Positions 17,481-25,786 of a DNA stretch of 64,000 nt are shown here, one piece after another. Location of the stretch: the NCBI RefSeq assembly GCF_004514425.2, contig NZ_MYFN02000002.1, positions 1 through 64,000 of the forward strand, written 5' to 3'. Every line of letters begins with the position of its first letter. Positions within the stretch are counted from its first letter, which is position 1. The DNA comes from Shinella sumterensis. GTDB lineage: Bacteria; Pseudomonadota; Alphaproteobacteria; Rhizobiales; Rhizobiaceae. The position numbers were made by a program, and so were the translations under genes. The notes under the pieces were generated by a model. That model ran no database searches and had not been told where the DNA came from. It saw only the letters and a list, made by a program, of their open reading frames with translations.

Positions 17481-18329
17481 ATGACCGGAACCGAAAGCAA
17501 TGTCGTTTTCTTCCCCATCGAGGATGCTGCCCGCGGCGTGGTCGCCGTGCTGTGGCAGATGCTGCGGGAGGAGGCGGCCGCGGCCGTGCAACGCGATCCG
17601 GCACTGGGGCGCGCCATGAACTCGGCCGTGCTGATGCATGCCAGTTTCGGCCATGCGCTCTCCCATAGGCTCGCGATCAAGCTCGCCGACCACGATGTCG
17701 ACCGCGACGAGTTGCTGGCCCTGATCTACGGCGCCTATTCCGACAAGCCGGGGCTGCTCGGCGCGGCGGCCGCCGATCTCCAGGCGGTCAAGGATCGTGA
17801 TCCCAGCAACGGCGAGGTTCTGACGCCATTTCTTTATTTCAAGGGCTTTTCCGCATTGCAGGCCTATCGCGTCGGCCATTGGCTCTGGACGATGGGTCGC
17901 CGGCACCTTGCCCGCCACATCCAGAGCCGGATTTCGGAAGCCTTCGCGATCGATATTCATCCCGCGGCCGTCATGGGCCGCGGCATCATGCTGGATCACG
18001 GCAGCGGTCTCGTCATCGGCGAGACGGCGGTCGTCGAGGATGATGTCTCCATTCTCCAGAACGTCACGCTCGGCGGAACCGGAAAGCAGACCGGCGACCG
18101 TCATCCGAAGGTTCGCCGCGGCGCGCTGATCGGGGCGGGCGCCAAGATTCTCGGCAATATCGAGGTGGGTGTCGGCGCGAAGATCGGCGCCGGCAGCGTC
18201 GTCCTCGCTCCGGTCGCGCCGTACACCTCCGTCGTCGGCGTTCCGGCGCGACCGGTGGGAAAACCTCACACGGCTCTGCCGGGCGTGACCATGGACCAGA
18301 GCCTGAGCGAGCCGGAATACATCATCTGA
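17481..18329 (+). CDS. cysE: Serine O-acetyltransferase
   Basis: The 282-aa enzyme makes O-acetylserine, the carbon acceptor for sulfide in cysteine synthesis. The N-terminal helical domain has FHKGFSALQAYRVGHWLW-like residues (FLYFKGFSALQAYRVGHWLW). The C-terminal left-handed beta-helix has IDIHPAAVMGRGIMLDHGSGLVIGE, NVTLGGTGK and HPKVRRGALIGAGAKILGNI. It follows ssuACB by about 90 nt, consistent with a sulfur-limitation unit. Confidence 0.93.
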   Translation: MTGTESNVVFFPIEDAARGVVAVLWQMLREEAAAAVQRDPALGRAMNSAVLMHASFGHALSHRLAIKLADHDVDRDELLALIYGAYSDKPGLLGAAAADLQAVKDRDPSNGEVLTPFLYFKGFSALQAYRVGHWLWTMGRRHLARHIQSRISEAFAIDIHPAAVMGRGIMLDHGSGLVIGETAVVEDDVSILQNVTLGGTGKQTGDRHPKVRRGALIGAGAKILGNIEVGVGAKIGAGSVVLAPVAPYTSVVGVPARPVGKPHTALPGVTMDQSLSEPEYII

Positions 18330-18398
18330 ACGCGACGGCGAGTGCGGTGCACGGTTAGGCCGGGCCGGAGTTGTCAACTCGAACGTTCCAACGAATTA

Positions 18399-18418
18399 GG
18401 GGCCGACGATGCGGCCCC
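18399..18418 (+). terminator. Probable terminator of cysE
   Basis: GGGGCCG pairs with CGGCCCC around a 6-base loop, followed by CGATTTT. It lies 70 bp after the cysE stop and 28 bp before the end of the convergent binding-protein gene. Confidence 0.6.
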
Positions 18419-18445
18419 CGATTTTCGCAAAGTTTGCGCGTCGCT

Positions 18446-19510
18446 TCAGTTCGAGGGGGCGGCAGCCTTTGTAATCCACTCGGCCGTCACCGCATGTTCA
18501 AGCGCGAATTCCGGTAGCTTGGCGTTCAGCTCTTCCTCCGTCTTCACATCGTTATCGAGCAGGAACTGGCGCGTGATGAGGGTCGGCGGCAGAAGGATGT
18601 TGGTTTCCTTGAGTTCGCCGGTCAGCGACAGGGCAATGGCGCGCAGCGCAGCCGCGCCGGTTCCGGCGGCACTGATGGCCGAGGTCGCGACCCACGGGCT
18701 GTTCGGTTCGCGGATCGCCTGGATGTCCGACGTCGAAACGTCGACGCTGTAGATCTTCACCTGGTCGTTGAGACCGGCTTCGTCCACGGCGATCTTCGCA
18801 CCGCGCGCGAACTCGTCCCACGGTGCCAGAACGACATTGATGTCGGGATTGGCGCGGAAGACGGCAGCGGTCTGGTTTGCGACCGTCTGTGCCGGCGTGT
18901 CGTCGACCGCGCCCCACTGGGCGAGCTGGCTCACGCCCGGATGGCTCTTCTTGAAGGCCTGCCAGGCGACGTCGCGCTTGTCGAGGGCCGGGAAGCCTTC
19001 CACGTAGATATAGCCCGCCTTGAAGTCGTCGCCGTTGTCCTTGACCGCCTGCTCCAGCACGAGGTTCAGCTGCTTGCTTTCGTCCTGGTCGATGACGATG
19101 ATCTCCTTCTGCGGCAGCGTGATGTTCTGCACGGCGATCTTGATGCCGGCATCCAGGGCTTCCTGCACCACGTCGGAGACCGCCTCGCCCTTGCCGCCGG
19201 CGATGATGATGCCGCTGACGCCGAGATTGATGGCCTGGCGGATCTGCTCGCGCTGTTCGTCAGGCTTCTGGCGGCCCTGGAAAGAGCGCAGTTCGATGCC
19301 GAGTTTGTCGGCCTGGCGCTTCACGCCCGCTTCGTAGTTCTGGTAGTAATCGCCGCCCGAGAGGTAGACGATGAGCGCGACCTTGACGCCGCCCTTGTCG
19401 AAGGGTGCGGGCGCGCCGCTGATGCCCTGCGCGCTGGCTATGCCGCTCATGATGCCGGAGGCGGCCAGAAGCGCGCCGGTTGCGAGACCGAGAAGAGTAC
19501 GTCGTTTCAT
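18446..19510 (-). CDS. Ribose-type ABC transporter substrate-binding protein
   Basis: The 354-aa periplasmic protein (peripla_BP_4 type) starts at ATG 19510 with a Sec signal ending IASAQG. The core has KVALIVYLSGGDYYQNYEAGV, GVSGIIIAGGKGEAV, VLAPWDEFARGAK and VDVSTSDIQAI. It is the last gene of an ATPase-permease-binding-protein operon. The ligand is unknown. Convergence with ssu-cysE and AT-rich promoter elements make a sulfur-containing sugar or metabolite conceivable, but this is speculation. Confidence 0.9.
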   Translation of the reverse strand: MKRRTLLGLATGALLAASGIMSGIASAQGISGAPAPFDKGGVKVALIVYLSGGDYYQNYEAGVKRQADKLGIELRSFQGRQKPDEQREQIRQAINLGVSGIIIAGGKGEAVSDVVQEALDAGIKIAVQNITLPQKEIIVIDQDESKQLNLVLEQAVKDNGDDFKAGYIYVEGFPALDKRDVAWQAFKKSHPGVSQLAQWGAVDDTPAQTVANQTAAVFRANPDINVVLAPWDEFARGAKIAVDEAGLNDQVKIYSVDVSTSDIQAIREPNSPWVATSAISAAGTGAAALRAIALSLTGELKETNILLPPTLITRQFLLDNDVKTEEELNAKLPEFALEHAVTAEWITKAAAPSN

Positions 19511-19571
19511 GTGTTTCTCCGATTTTGATGCCCGTCTGGGCTGATGTTGAGATGTCAGTGCGGTTGTCGTT

Positions 19572-20603
19572 TCAGTTTCGGCGATGCGACAGGCTGAAGG
19601 TGAGCGCGAGGGCACCGATCAGCACGAGGCCTTTCACGAAGTCCTGGATGTAATAGGGGGCGTTGAGCATGGTCAGGCCGTTGAGAAGCACGCCCACGAA
19701 GACGGCGCCGACGACCGTGCCGAAGACATTGGGCCTGTTGGCGCCAAGCACCGCATAGCCGATAAGGCAGGCTGCGACGGCGTCGAGCATCAGGGAGTTA
19801 CCGGCGCTGACATCGCCGCGGCCGAGGCGGGCGGCAAGCAGGATGCCGCCGAGGGCCGCAAGAACGGACGAGACGATATAGGCGGTGAAGCGGTAGGTCT
19901 TCGTCGGCGCGCCCGCCAGGTGGGCTGCGGTCGGTGAGCCGCCGACGGCATAGAAGACGCGTCCCCAGCGCGTTCTTTCCATGATGAACCAGAAGACCAG
20001 CGCGACGACACCAAGCACGATCACCGGAACCGGCACCACACCGCCGACCCTGTAGCGCCCGAGCGCCAGGAAGAATTCGGTGAAGGACCCCGTTGCGGCG
20101 CTGCCGTCGAGCAGCGCCATGCCGGGAGCGACGGAGCGCCCGCCCGTCGGGATGAGCTGGGCGCCGGCAAGCAGGAACAGCGTGCCGAGTGTCGCCAGCA
20201 GATCCGGAACGCGCAGGATGACGATGAGCAGCCCGTTGAAAAGGCCGACCAGCACGCCGATCAGCAGCGTGCCGGCGATCGCCTCGAAGGCGGAGCCGTT
20301 GAGCACGATGAGAATATAGGCCGCGGCCATCTGGCTGAGGGCCGCCAGCGCGCCGACGGAGAGATCGAAGCCGCCGATGGCGCAGCTTACCGTGACGCCG
20401 ATGCCGAGCAGCGCCACGATCGCGACAGCCTGAAGGATGCTGAAGATGTTGGCGACCCTGAGGAACGCCGGCTCGTTCAGCTGGAAGATGATCATCATGG
20501 CTGCGAGCAGGACGAAGATGCCCGACTTTATGACGATTGTCTGCCAGGGCCAGCCGGGTGCCGCGCCGGTATGGTCGGGAGAGGACGATGCTGTGATGGA
20601 CAT
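19572..20603 (-). CDS. Ribose-type ABC transporter permease (RbsC family)
   Basis: The 343-aa permease has about nine hydrophobic helices. RbsC family motifs are GGFDLSVGALAALSQM, GLLIVILRVPDLLATLGTLFLLAG and GRGDVSAGNSLMLDAVAACLIG. Its ATG shares a base with the ATPase stop (TAATG), so translation is coupled. One permease forms a homodimeric channel in this class. Confidence 0.92.
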   Translation of the reverse strand: MSITASSSPDHTGAAPGWPWQTIVIKSGIFVLLAAMMIIFQLNEPAFLRVANIFSILQAVAIVALLGIGVTVSCAIGGFDLSVGALAALSQMAAAYILIVLNGSAFEAIAGTLLIGVLVGLFNGLLIVILRVPDLLATLGTLFLLAGAQLIPTGGRSVAPGMALLDGSAATGSFTEFFLALGRYRVGGVVPVPVIVLGVVALVFWFIMERTRWGRVFYAVGGSPTAAHLAGAPTKTYRFTAYIVSSVLAALGGILLAARLGRGDVSAGNSLMLDAVAACLIGYAVLGANRPNVFGTVVGAVFVGVLLNGLTMLNAPYYIQDFVKGLVLIGALALTFSLSHRRN

Positions 20604-22126
20604 TAGACTGTTTCCAACTGCGGCTCCGCCGCCGGGGATGATGCACGGATGGCGGTCTCGGCGGCCGTATCGGCCTGGATTACGCCGTTTTCGATGGTCA
20701 GGATGCGGTCACCGACTTCCAGCGCCTCTTCGTAGTCGCTGACGAAGACGATCGTCGCGCGTCCGGCGCTGCTTGTCCTGATGGCGCGAATGATGTCGTC
20801 GCGCGCGCCGACATCGACGCCCTGGAAGGGTTCATCGAGCAGCAGGAGTCGTGCGGGCTCCGCCTGCCAGCGCGCGAGCACCACCTTCTGCTGGTTGCCG
20901 CCGGACAGTGCCGTAAGCGGTACGTCGCGCGACCGTGCCTTGATGCCGAAGGTGGCGATGGCATCGTCGGCAACCCTGCCTTCCTGCCGGATGGGGAGCA
21001 GGCCGAAGGCGCGCCAACGGCGCAGAAACGGAAAGCTGATCGTGCCCGCAACCGAGGCGAAGGGCACGGTGGAGGGAAAGAACGATGTCCGCCACCGATC
21101 TTCCCCGGCATAAAAGACGCCCGAGGCGATCGACTGGGCGGGTCCGGAAGGCCGCCACGGCTGGTCTTCCAACCACATTTGCCCCTCTGCAAGAGGCCAC
21201 AGCCCGAAGATCGCGCCGGCAAGCGCGCTCTTGCCGGACCCGAGCGGGCCGGTGACGGCGATGATCTCGCCGGCGCCGACATCGAGGTCGAAGCTGGCTT
21301 CGCGCTTTCTCAGACGGGCATTCCTGATCCGGAAAATCGGCGGTCCGTCGCTCGTTGCTCGTGGCCGCGCCGCCGGCAGGTCGTGACCGATCATGGCGCG
21401 AATGGCCGCGTTGATCTCGACAGGGCGTTCGAAGCTCGCCGAAATGCGGCCGTCCCGCAGGACGACGACACGGTCGGCAAGCCGGCGTATATCGGCGATC
21501 TTGTGGGATACATAGATGATGGCGACACCGCTTGCCCGCAGCCCTTCGATAACGCGGAAGAGCTTTTCCGTTTCGCCTGCGGAAAGGCTGGCGGTCGGTT
21601 CGTCGAACAGCATGACGGTCGGGCGATGGCTGACGGCACGCGCTATCGCGATCAGTTGCTGGTCGGCCAGCGACACGTCGGCGAGCTGCGCATCGAGGTC
21701 GATGTCCAGGCCGATCCGTTCGGCGCGCTCCTGCGCGCGGCGGCGCACATTGGCGGGCGTGGCCACCAGCGGGCCCGCGCCGGTGCAGAAGAGATCCAGC
21801 AGCAGGTTTTCCGCGACGCTGAGCGTCGGGACACCGACGTCGGCGATGGATTGGTGAACGGCGACGATGCCGCGTTCCTGCGCCTGTGCGGGAGATGCGA
21901 TATCGACGGAGCGGCCCTCGATTTCGATCGCGCCGGAATCCGCCCGCTGAATGCCGCAGAGGATTTTGATCAGCGTCGACTTGCCTGCGCCATTGGCGCC
22001 CATCAACGCGACGATTTCCCCGGCATGCACATCCAGATCGACAGAACTCAGCGCTCGGGTCGGGCCGTAGGACTTGTTGACCGAGCGCAACCGCAAAGCG
22101 GGCGGGACAGGCCGCGATGCCGTCAT
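20603..22126 (-). CDS. Ribose-type ABC transporter ATP-binding protein (RbsA/MglA family, two NBDs)
   Basis: The 507-aa protein contains two nucleotide-binding domains. NBD1 (about 10-250) has Walker A GANGAGKSTLIK, Walker B VMLFDEPTAS and a relaxed signature VSLADQQLIAIARAV. NBD2 (about 265-500) has GPLGSGKSALAG, LSGGNQQKVVLAR and LLLLDEPFQGVDVGA. It is the first gene of the operon, with an AGGAG site before the ATG. Confidence 0.93.
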   Translation of the reverse strand: MTASRPVPPALRLRSVNKSYGPTRALSSVDLDVHAGEIVALMGANGAGKSTLIKILCGIQRADSGAIEIEGRSVDIASPAQAQERGIVAVHQSIADVGVPTLSVAENLLLDLFCTGAGPLVATPANVRRRAQERAERIGLDIDLDAQLADVSLADQQLIAIARAVSHRPTVMLFDEPTASLSAGETEKLFRVIEGLRASGVAIIYVSHKIADIRRLADRVVVLRDGRISASFERPVEINAAIRAMIGHDLPAARPRATSDGPPIFRIRNARLRKREASFDLDVGAGEIIAVTGPLGSGKSALAGAIFGLWPLAEGQMWLEDQPWRPSGPAQSIASGVFYAGEDRWRTSFFPSTVPFASVAGTISFPFLRRWRAFGLLPIRQEGRVADDAIATFGIKARSRDVPLTALSGGNQQKVVLARWQAEPARLLLLDEPFQGVDVGARDDIIRAIRTSSAGRATIVFVSDYEEALEVGDRILTIENGVIQADTAAETAIRASSPAAEPQLETV

Positions 22127-22296
22127 TCTCGAACTCCTTTCAGGGCATATAGACTTTAGTCAAACCTAAAAGGACTGCGCAGCCGGGATAAGAAACAATC
22201 TACTAATTTTATATATAATAGTGATTTTAGCTTGCGCGTATCGCGGGGTTCGCTCGTTTCCCGTCACAAATTGCGAAGCGCCCGTGCCGAAATCAG
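22127..22296. promoter_or_regulatory. Promoter region of the ribose-type ABC operon
   Basis: This 170-bp AT-rich gap contains the inverted repeat GACTTTAGTC (about 22151-22160) and a run of TATATATAATAGTG near 22210. The ssuA upstream region has a similar AT-rich TATATATAG stretch followed by TCCAAAG. Common sulfur control is possible but not demonstrated. Confidence 0.35.
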
Positions 22297-22327
22297 AAGG
22301 CCCGGCAGGGTGATCCTGCCGGGCCTT
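22297..22327 (-). terminator. Strong terminator of Liv-type operon 1
   Basis: AAGGCCCGGCAGG pairs with CCTGCCGGGCCTT, a perfect 13-bp stem with a 5-base loop, 27 bp after the last gene (ending at 22354). On the minus strand it is followed by a short CTGATTTC tract. Confidence 0.75.
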
Positions 22328-22353
22328 TCACGCGTCGCGCCTGCGGAGGAGCG

Positions 22354-23076
22354 TCAGGCGGCGTCCTCGATGTGGCCGCCGAGGAAAAGCTGGCCCACCC
22401 GAGGATCCTTCAAAAGCGCATCGGCCTTGTCGAACATGCGTGTCTGGCCGAGTTCGAGCACGAGGCCGTAGTCGGACATCGCGAGCGCCGCCTTGGCGTT
22501 CTGCTCGACCATGAGGATGGTCACGCCCTGGTCCCGCAGGCGGATGAGCGTCTGGAACACCTCCTGCACGAGATTGGGCGACAGGCCGATGGAGGGCTCG
22601 TCGATCAGGATCAGCTTGGGGTCGAGCAGCAGGGCGCGGGCGATTTCCAGCTGCTTCTGCTGGCCGCCGGACAGCTCGATGGCCTTCTGGTCCTTGCGCT
22701 CGCGCAACATCGGGAACTGGTCCATGACCTCTTCCATGCGGCGCCTCACCTTGGTCTGGTCTTTCGACGTTATCCCGCCGAGCTCGAGATTGTGCAGGAC
22801 GGAGAGCTGCGGCACGACGTTGCGGCCCTGCGGCACGTAGGTGACGCCGCGGGCGATCATTTCGGCCGGCGACTTGCGGGTGACGGTCTCGCCGTCGAGC
22901 AGGATTTCGCCGGACTGGATGTTGAGAAGCCCGAAAATCGCCTTGAATACGGTGGACTTGCCCGCCCCGTTGGGGCCGATCACCGTGGTGATCGACGCCT
23001 TGGGGATAGAGAAGGAGGTGCCGTTGAGGATGGTGATCCGGCCGTAACCGCCGGTGATGGTCTTCAGCTCCAGCAT
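22354..23076 (-). CDS. Liv-type (branched-chain amino acid family) ABC ATP-binding protein, LivF-like, operon 1
   Basis: The 240-aa LivF-type ATPase has Walker A GPNGAGKSTVFKAIFG, VPQGRNVVPQLSV, signature LSGGQQKQLEIARAL and Walker B LILIDEPSIGLSPNL. It is the last gene of a five-gene import operon, one base after the LivG-type gene. The substrate is unknown. Liv-type importers next to pca genes often carry aromatic or hydroaromatic acids rather than leucine. Confidence 0.92.
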   Translation of the reverse strand: MLELKTITGGYGRITILNGTSFSIPKASITTVIGPNGAGKSTVFKAIFGLLNIQSGEILLDGETVTRKSPAEMIARGVTYVPQGRNVVPQLSVLHNLELGGITSKDQTKVRRRMEEVMDQFPMLRERKDQKAIELSGGQQKQLEIARALLLDPKLILIDEPSIGLSPNLVQEVFQTLIRLRDQGVTILMVEQNAKAALAMSDYGLVLELGQTRMFDKADALLKDPRVGQLFLGGHIEDAA

Positions 23077-23077
23077 G

Positions 23078-23845
23078 TCAGCCTCCGAGATAAGCGTCGA
23101 TGACCATCTGGTTCGACCGGATCTCGTCCGGGCTCCCCTCGGCGATGATCTCGCCCTGCGCCAGCACGATGATGCGCGTGCACAGCGACATCACGAACTC
23201 CATGTTGTGTTCGATGACGACGAAGGTCGTGCCGTGTTCGCGGTTATAGGTGATCAGCCGTTCCTTGAGGTGGCCGAGCATGGTGAGGTTCACGCCGCCA
23301 GCCGGCTCGTCGAGAAGGACGATGCCAGGCCCGGCCATGAAGGCCATGGCGGCGTCGACGAGCTTCTGCTGGCCGTAGGACAGCGAACCCGCCTCTGTAT
23401 CGCGGTAAGGCGTCAGACGGAAGAACTCGATCAACTGCTCGGCTTTTTCCGTGAGCCCCGCATCCGATTTGCCGAAGAGGCGCGAGAGCATCGAGCCCTC
23501 ATGTTCCTGCCCGGCAAGGATGACATTGTCGAGCACCGACATTTTCGGGAAGACCGAAAGCTGCTGAAAGGTGCGCCCGACGCCCATCAGGGAAAGGTCT
23601 GCGGGGCGCACCCCGTCCGTCGACCGCCCTTCGATCTCGCAATGGCCTTCCGTTGGGCGCAGCTGGCCGAGGATGCAGTTGAACAGCGTCGACTTGCCGG
23701 AGCCGTTGGGGCCGATCAGGCCGAGGATCTCGCCGCGTTGGACGTCGAAACTCACGCCGTTGACCGCGCGGATGCCGCCGAACTGCTTGGAAATGTTGCG
23801 GACCGAAAGGATGGGGCCGTCGTGTTGCCTGGTGTGCATGTTCAC
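23078..23845 (-). CDS. Liv-type ABC ATP-binding protein, LivG-like, operon 1
   Basis: The 255-aa LivG-type ATPase has GPNGSGKSTLFNCILG, GRTFQQLSVFPKMSVLDNVIL, LSYGQQKLVDAAMAFM, IVLLDEPAGGVN and the C-terminal LivG tail (AQGEIIAEGSPDEIRSNQMVIDAYLG). The start may be GTG 23845, overlapping the permease stop, or ATG 23839. Confidence 0.92.
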   Translation of the reverse strand: MNMHTRQHDGPILSVRNISKQFGGIRAVNGVSFDVQRGEILGLIGPNGSGKSTLFNCILGQLRPTEGHCEIEGRSTDGVRPADLSLMGVGRTFQQLSVFPKMSVLDNVILAGQEHEGSMLSRLFGKSDAGLTEKAEQLIEFFRLTPYRDTEAGSLSYGQQKLVDAAMAFMAGPGIVLLDEPAGGVNLTMLGHLKERLITYNREHGTTFVVIEHNMEFVMSLCTRIIVLAQGEIIAEGSPDEIRSNQMVIDAYLGG

Positions 23846-24816
23846 AGCTGGACTCCCTGTTTCAGATCGCGACGGGCTTCATGTTTCGGCTTCAGCTTCT
23901 CGTACAGCTTCTGTCCGAGGCCGATCAGGCCGTTCGGCGAATAGACCATGAGAACGATCACGAGGAAGGCGTAGATGATGAGGTAGTAGCCCTCGGTGAA
24001 GCGCAACACTTCCGGCAGCAGGATGACCACCGCGGCGCCCAGCATGGGCCCGAAGAAAAAGCCTGCGCCACCGACGACGACCATAAGCAGCAGCTTCAGC
24101 GAATGCATGAGGGCGAAGCTCGACGGTTCGATGAACTGCACCAGCGGCGACTGGAGCGCGCCGGCGAGACCGCCGAAGGCCGAGCCGATGGCGAAGGCGA
24201 GCAGCGTTTGGCGGCGCACCTTGAGGCCGAGGCTTTCGGCGCGGATCGGGTTCTCGCGCAAGGCCTTGAAGGCGCGCCCCCAGGGCGAGCGCAGGATCCA
24301 CCACATCGAGAAGGCGGCAATCAGGAAGCAGACCAGCGAGAAGTAGTAGAAGGCGAGGTTGCTGTCCGTCGAGAAGCCGAAGAAGGATGGGCGCTCCATG
24401 CCGCTGAGGCCGAAGGAGCCGCCGGTAATGTCTTCCTCGTTGCGCAGCACGAGAAACAGCAAGGTGTTGAAGGCGAGCGTGACGAAGGCGAGGAAGTGAT
24501 GCTGGACGCGCAGGGCCGGGTAACCGAGCAAGAGGCCGACGGCAAAGCTGGAGAGAATTGAGGCGATGACCGCCACGCCCCAGTGCATGCCGGCAAGCGT
24601 CATCAGCGCGGTGATATAGGCGCCGATGCCCATGAAGCCGGCCTGCGCCAGGCTGACCTGGCCGGCATAGCCGAGCGTGAGGTTCAGGCCCATGGCGGCG
24701 ATGGAAAACAGGAGCCACGAGCAAAGCGTGTAGACGATGTAGTTGCCCTGGCCGATGGGCGCCAGGATGAGGGCCGCGACGCCGGCAAGCAGAAGAAGGG
24801 GGCGAAGACGGGTCAT
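23842..24816 (-). CDS. Liv-type ABC permease, LivM-like, operon 1
   Basis: The 324-aa permease starts at ATG 24816, which overlaps the LivH-type stop as ATGA. A longer upstream reading is only an open shadow over that gene. It has multiple hydrophobic helices and the LivM motifs LTLGYAGQVSLAQAGFMGIGAY and LRENPIRAESLGLKVRRQTLLAFAIGSAFGGLAGAL. Confidence 0.92.
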   Translation of the reverse strand: MTRLRPLLLLAGVAALILAPIGQGNYIVYTLCSWLLFSIAAMGLNLTLGYAGQVSLAQAGFMGIGAYITALMTLAGMHWGVAVIASILSSFAVGLLLGYPALRVQHHFLAFVTLAFNTLLFLVLRNEEDITGGSFGLSGMERPSFFGFSTDSNLAFYYFSLVCFLIAAFSMWWILRSPWGRAFKALRENPIRAESLGLKVRRQTLLAFAIGSAFGGLAGALQSPLVQFIEPSSFALMHSLKLLLMVVVGGAGFFFGPMLGAAVVILLPEVLRFTEGYYLIIYAFLVIVLMVYSPNGLIGLGQKLYEKLKPKHEARRDLKQGVQL

Positions 24817-25691
24817 ACGGTTCTCCCTTCCGGAGTGCCGAGCAGGCCCTGCGGGCGCAGCAGAATGATGACGATGAGCAGGATGAGCGGCATGGCCGAG
24901 CGATACTGGGCGGAGATGTAGACGGCCGAGAGATTGTCGATGACGCCGATCAGCAGCCCGCCGACGAGAGCGCCGCGGATCTGGTTGAAGCCGCCGACGA
25001 TGGCCGCGATGAAGGCGACGAGGCCGAGCGTTTCGCCGTTCGAGAACTTCGCCAGATAGATCGGCGAGATGAGGACCGAGGCGATAGTGGCGAGCGTTGC
25101 GTTGATCAGGAATGTGTAGAGCACCATGCGCTTGACGTTGACGCCGAGGATTTCGGCGACGGCCGGATTCTGCGCGCTCGCCTGCATGCAGCGGCCCGTG
25201 CGGGTGCGGCTGAGGAAGAGCTGGAGGCCGCCGATGGCGAGCATGGAGACGACGAGATTGCCGATATCCTGCACGGAAACGCTGGCGCCTGCGATGTGGT
25301 AGACATCCTGCGGGAAGATGGCGGGGAAGGGCTGGGCGGTCGCGCCGTAGAATTCCTTCACGCTCTCCTTCATCAGAAGGCCGAGCGCGATCGTGGCGAT
25401 GACCAGCGGCAGCGTGCCATGCGGCAGCATGGGCTCGACGATCAGCCGCTTGAAGGCGACGCCGAGGATGAGGAGCGACAGCACCAGCGCGAGGATGACG
25501 GATGTCCACATCGGCAGGCCGAGCATGGTCATGCCGATGAGGACGAAGAAGGCCGGCAGCATGACGAATTCGCCCTGGGCGAAGTTGATCGTCTGCGACG
25601 CCTGCCAGAGCAGCGTGAAGCCGACGGCGGCAAGCGCGTAGATGGAACCTGCGGCGAGGCCGGAGATCAGGATTTGGAGAAGCTCGGCCAT
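24813..25691 (-). CDS. Liv-type ABC permease, LivH-like, operon 1
   Basis: The 292-aa inner-membrane protein has LivH motifs: GLAAGSIYALAAVGFTLLWQASQTINFAQGEFVML, RTGRCMQASAQNPAVAEILGVNVKRM and GGFNQIRGALVGGLLIGVIDNL. It forms the heterodimeric channel with the LivM-type protein. A GC-rich hairpin separates it from the upstream binding-protein gene. Confidence 0.92.
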   Translation of the reverse strand: MAELLQILISGLAAGSIYALAAVGFTLLWQASQTINFAQGEFVMLPAFFVLIGMTMLGLPMWTSVILALVLSLLILGVAFKRLIVEPMLPHGTLPLVIATIALGLLMKESVKEFYGATAQPFPAIFPQDVYHIAGASVSVQDIGNLVVSMLAIGGLQLFLSRTRTGRCMQASAQNPAVAEILGVNVKRMVLYTFLINATLATIASVLISPIYLAKFSNGETLGLVAFIAAIVGGFNQIRGALVGGLLIGVIDNLSAVYISAQYRSAMPLILLIVIILLRPQGLLGTPEGRTV

Positions 25692-25742
25692 GATGAAGTC
25701 CTCAAGGGCTGGTGGTCGGCTTGGCGATGTTGGGATAGGTAT

Positions 25743-25767
25743 GCCGGCGGCGGAATGCGCCGCCGGC
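25743..25767 (-). terminator. Intercistronic hairpin between binding-protein and permease genes, operon 1
   Basis: GCCGGCGGCG pairs with CGCCGCCGGC around a 5-base loop, directly after the binding-protein stop. There is no T-run. It is a likely attenuator or mRNA stabiliser, as in the other import operons here. Confidence 0.6.
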
Positions 25768-25786
25768 CAGGAACCAGTCGGGGCGG

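Noticed and set aside
24817-25509. N-terminal extension of the operon 1 LivM-type permease to 555 aa
   Set aside because: It overlies the LivH-type gene in another frame. The ATGA overlap at 24816 is the natural start.
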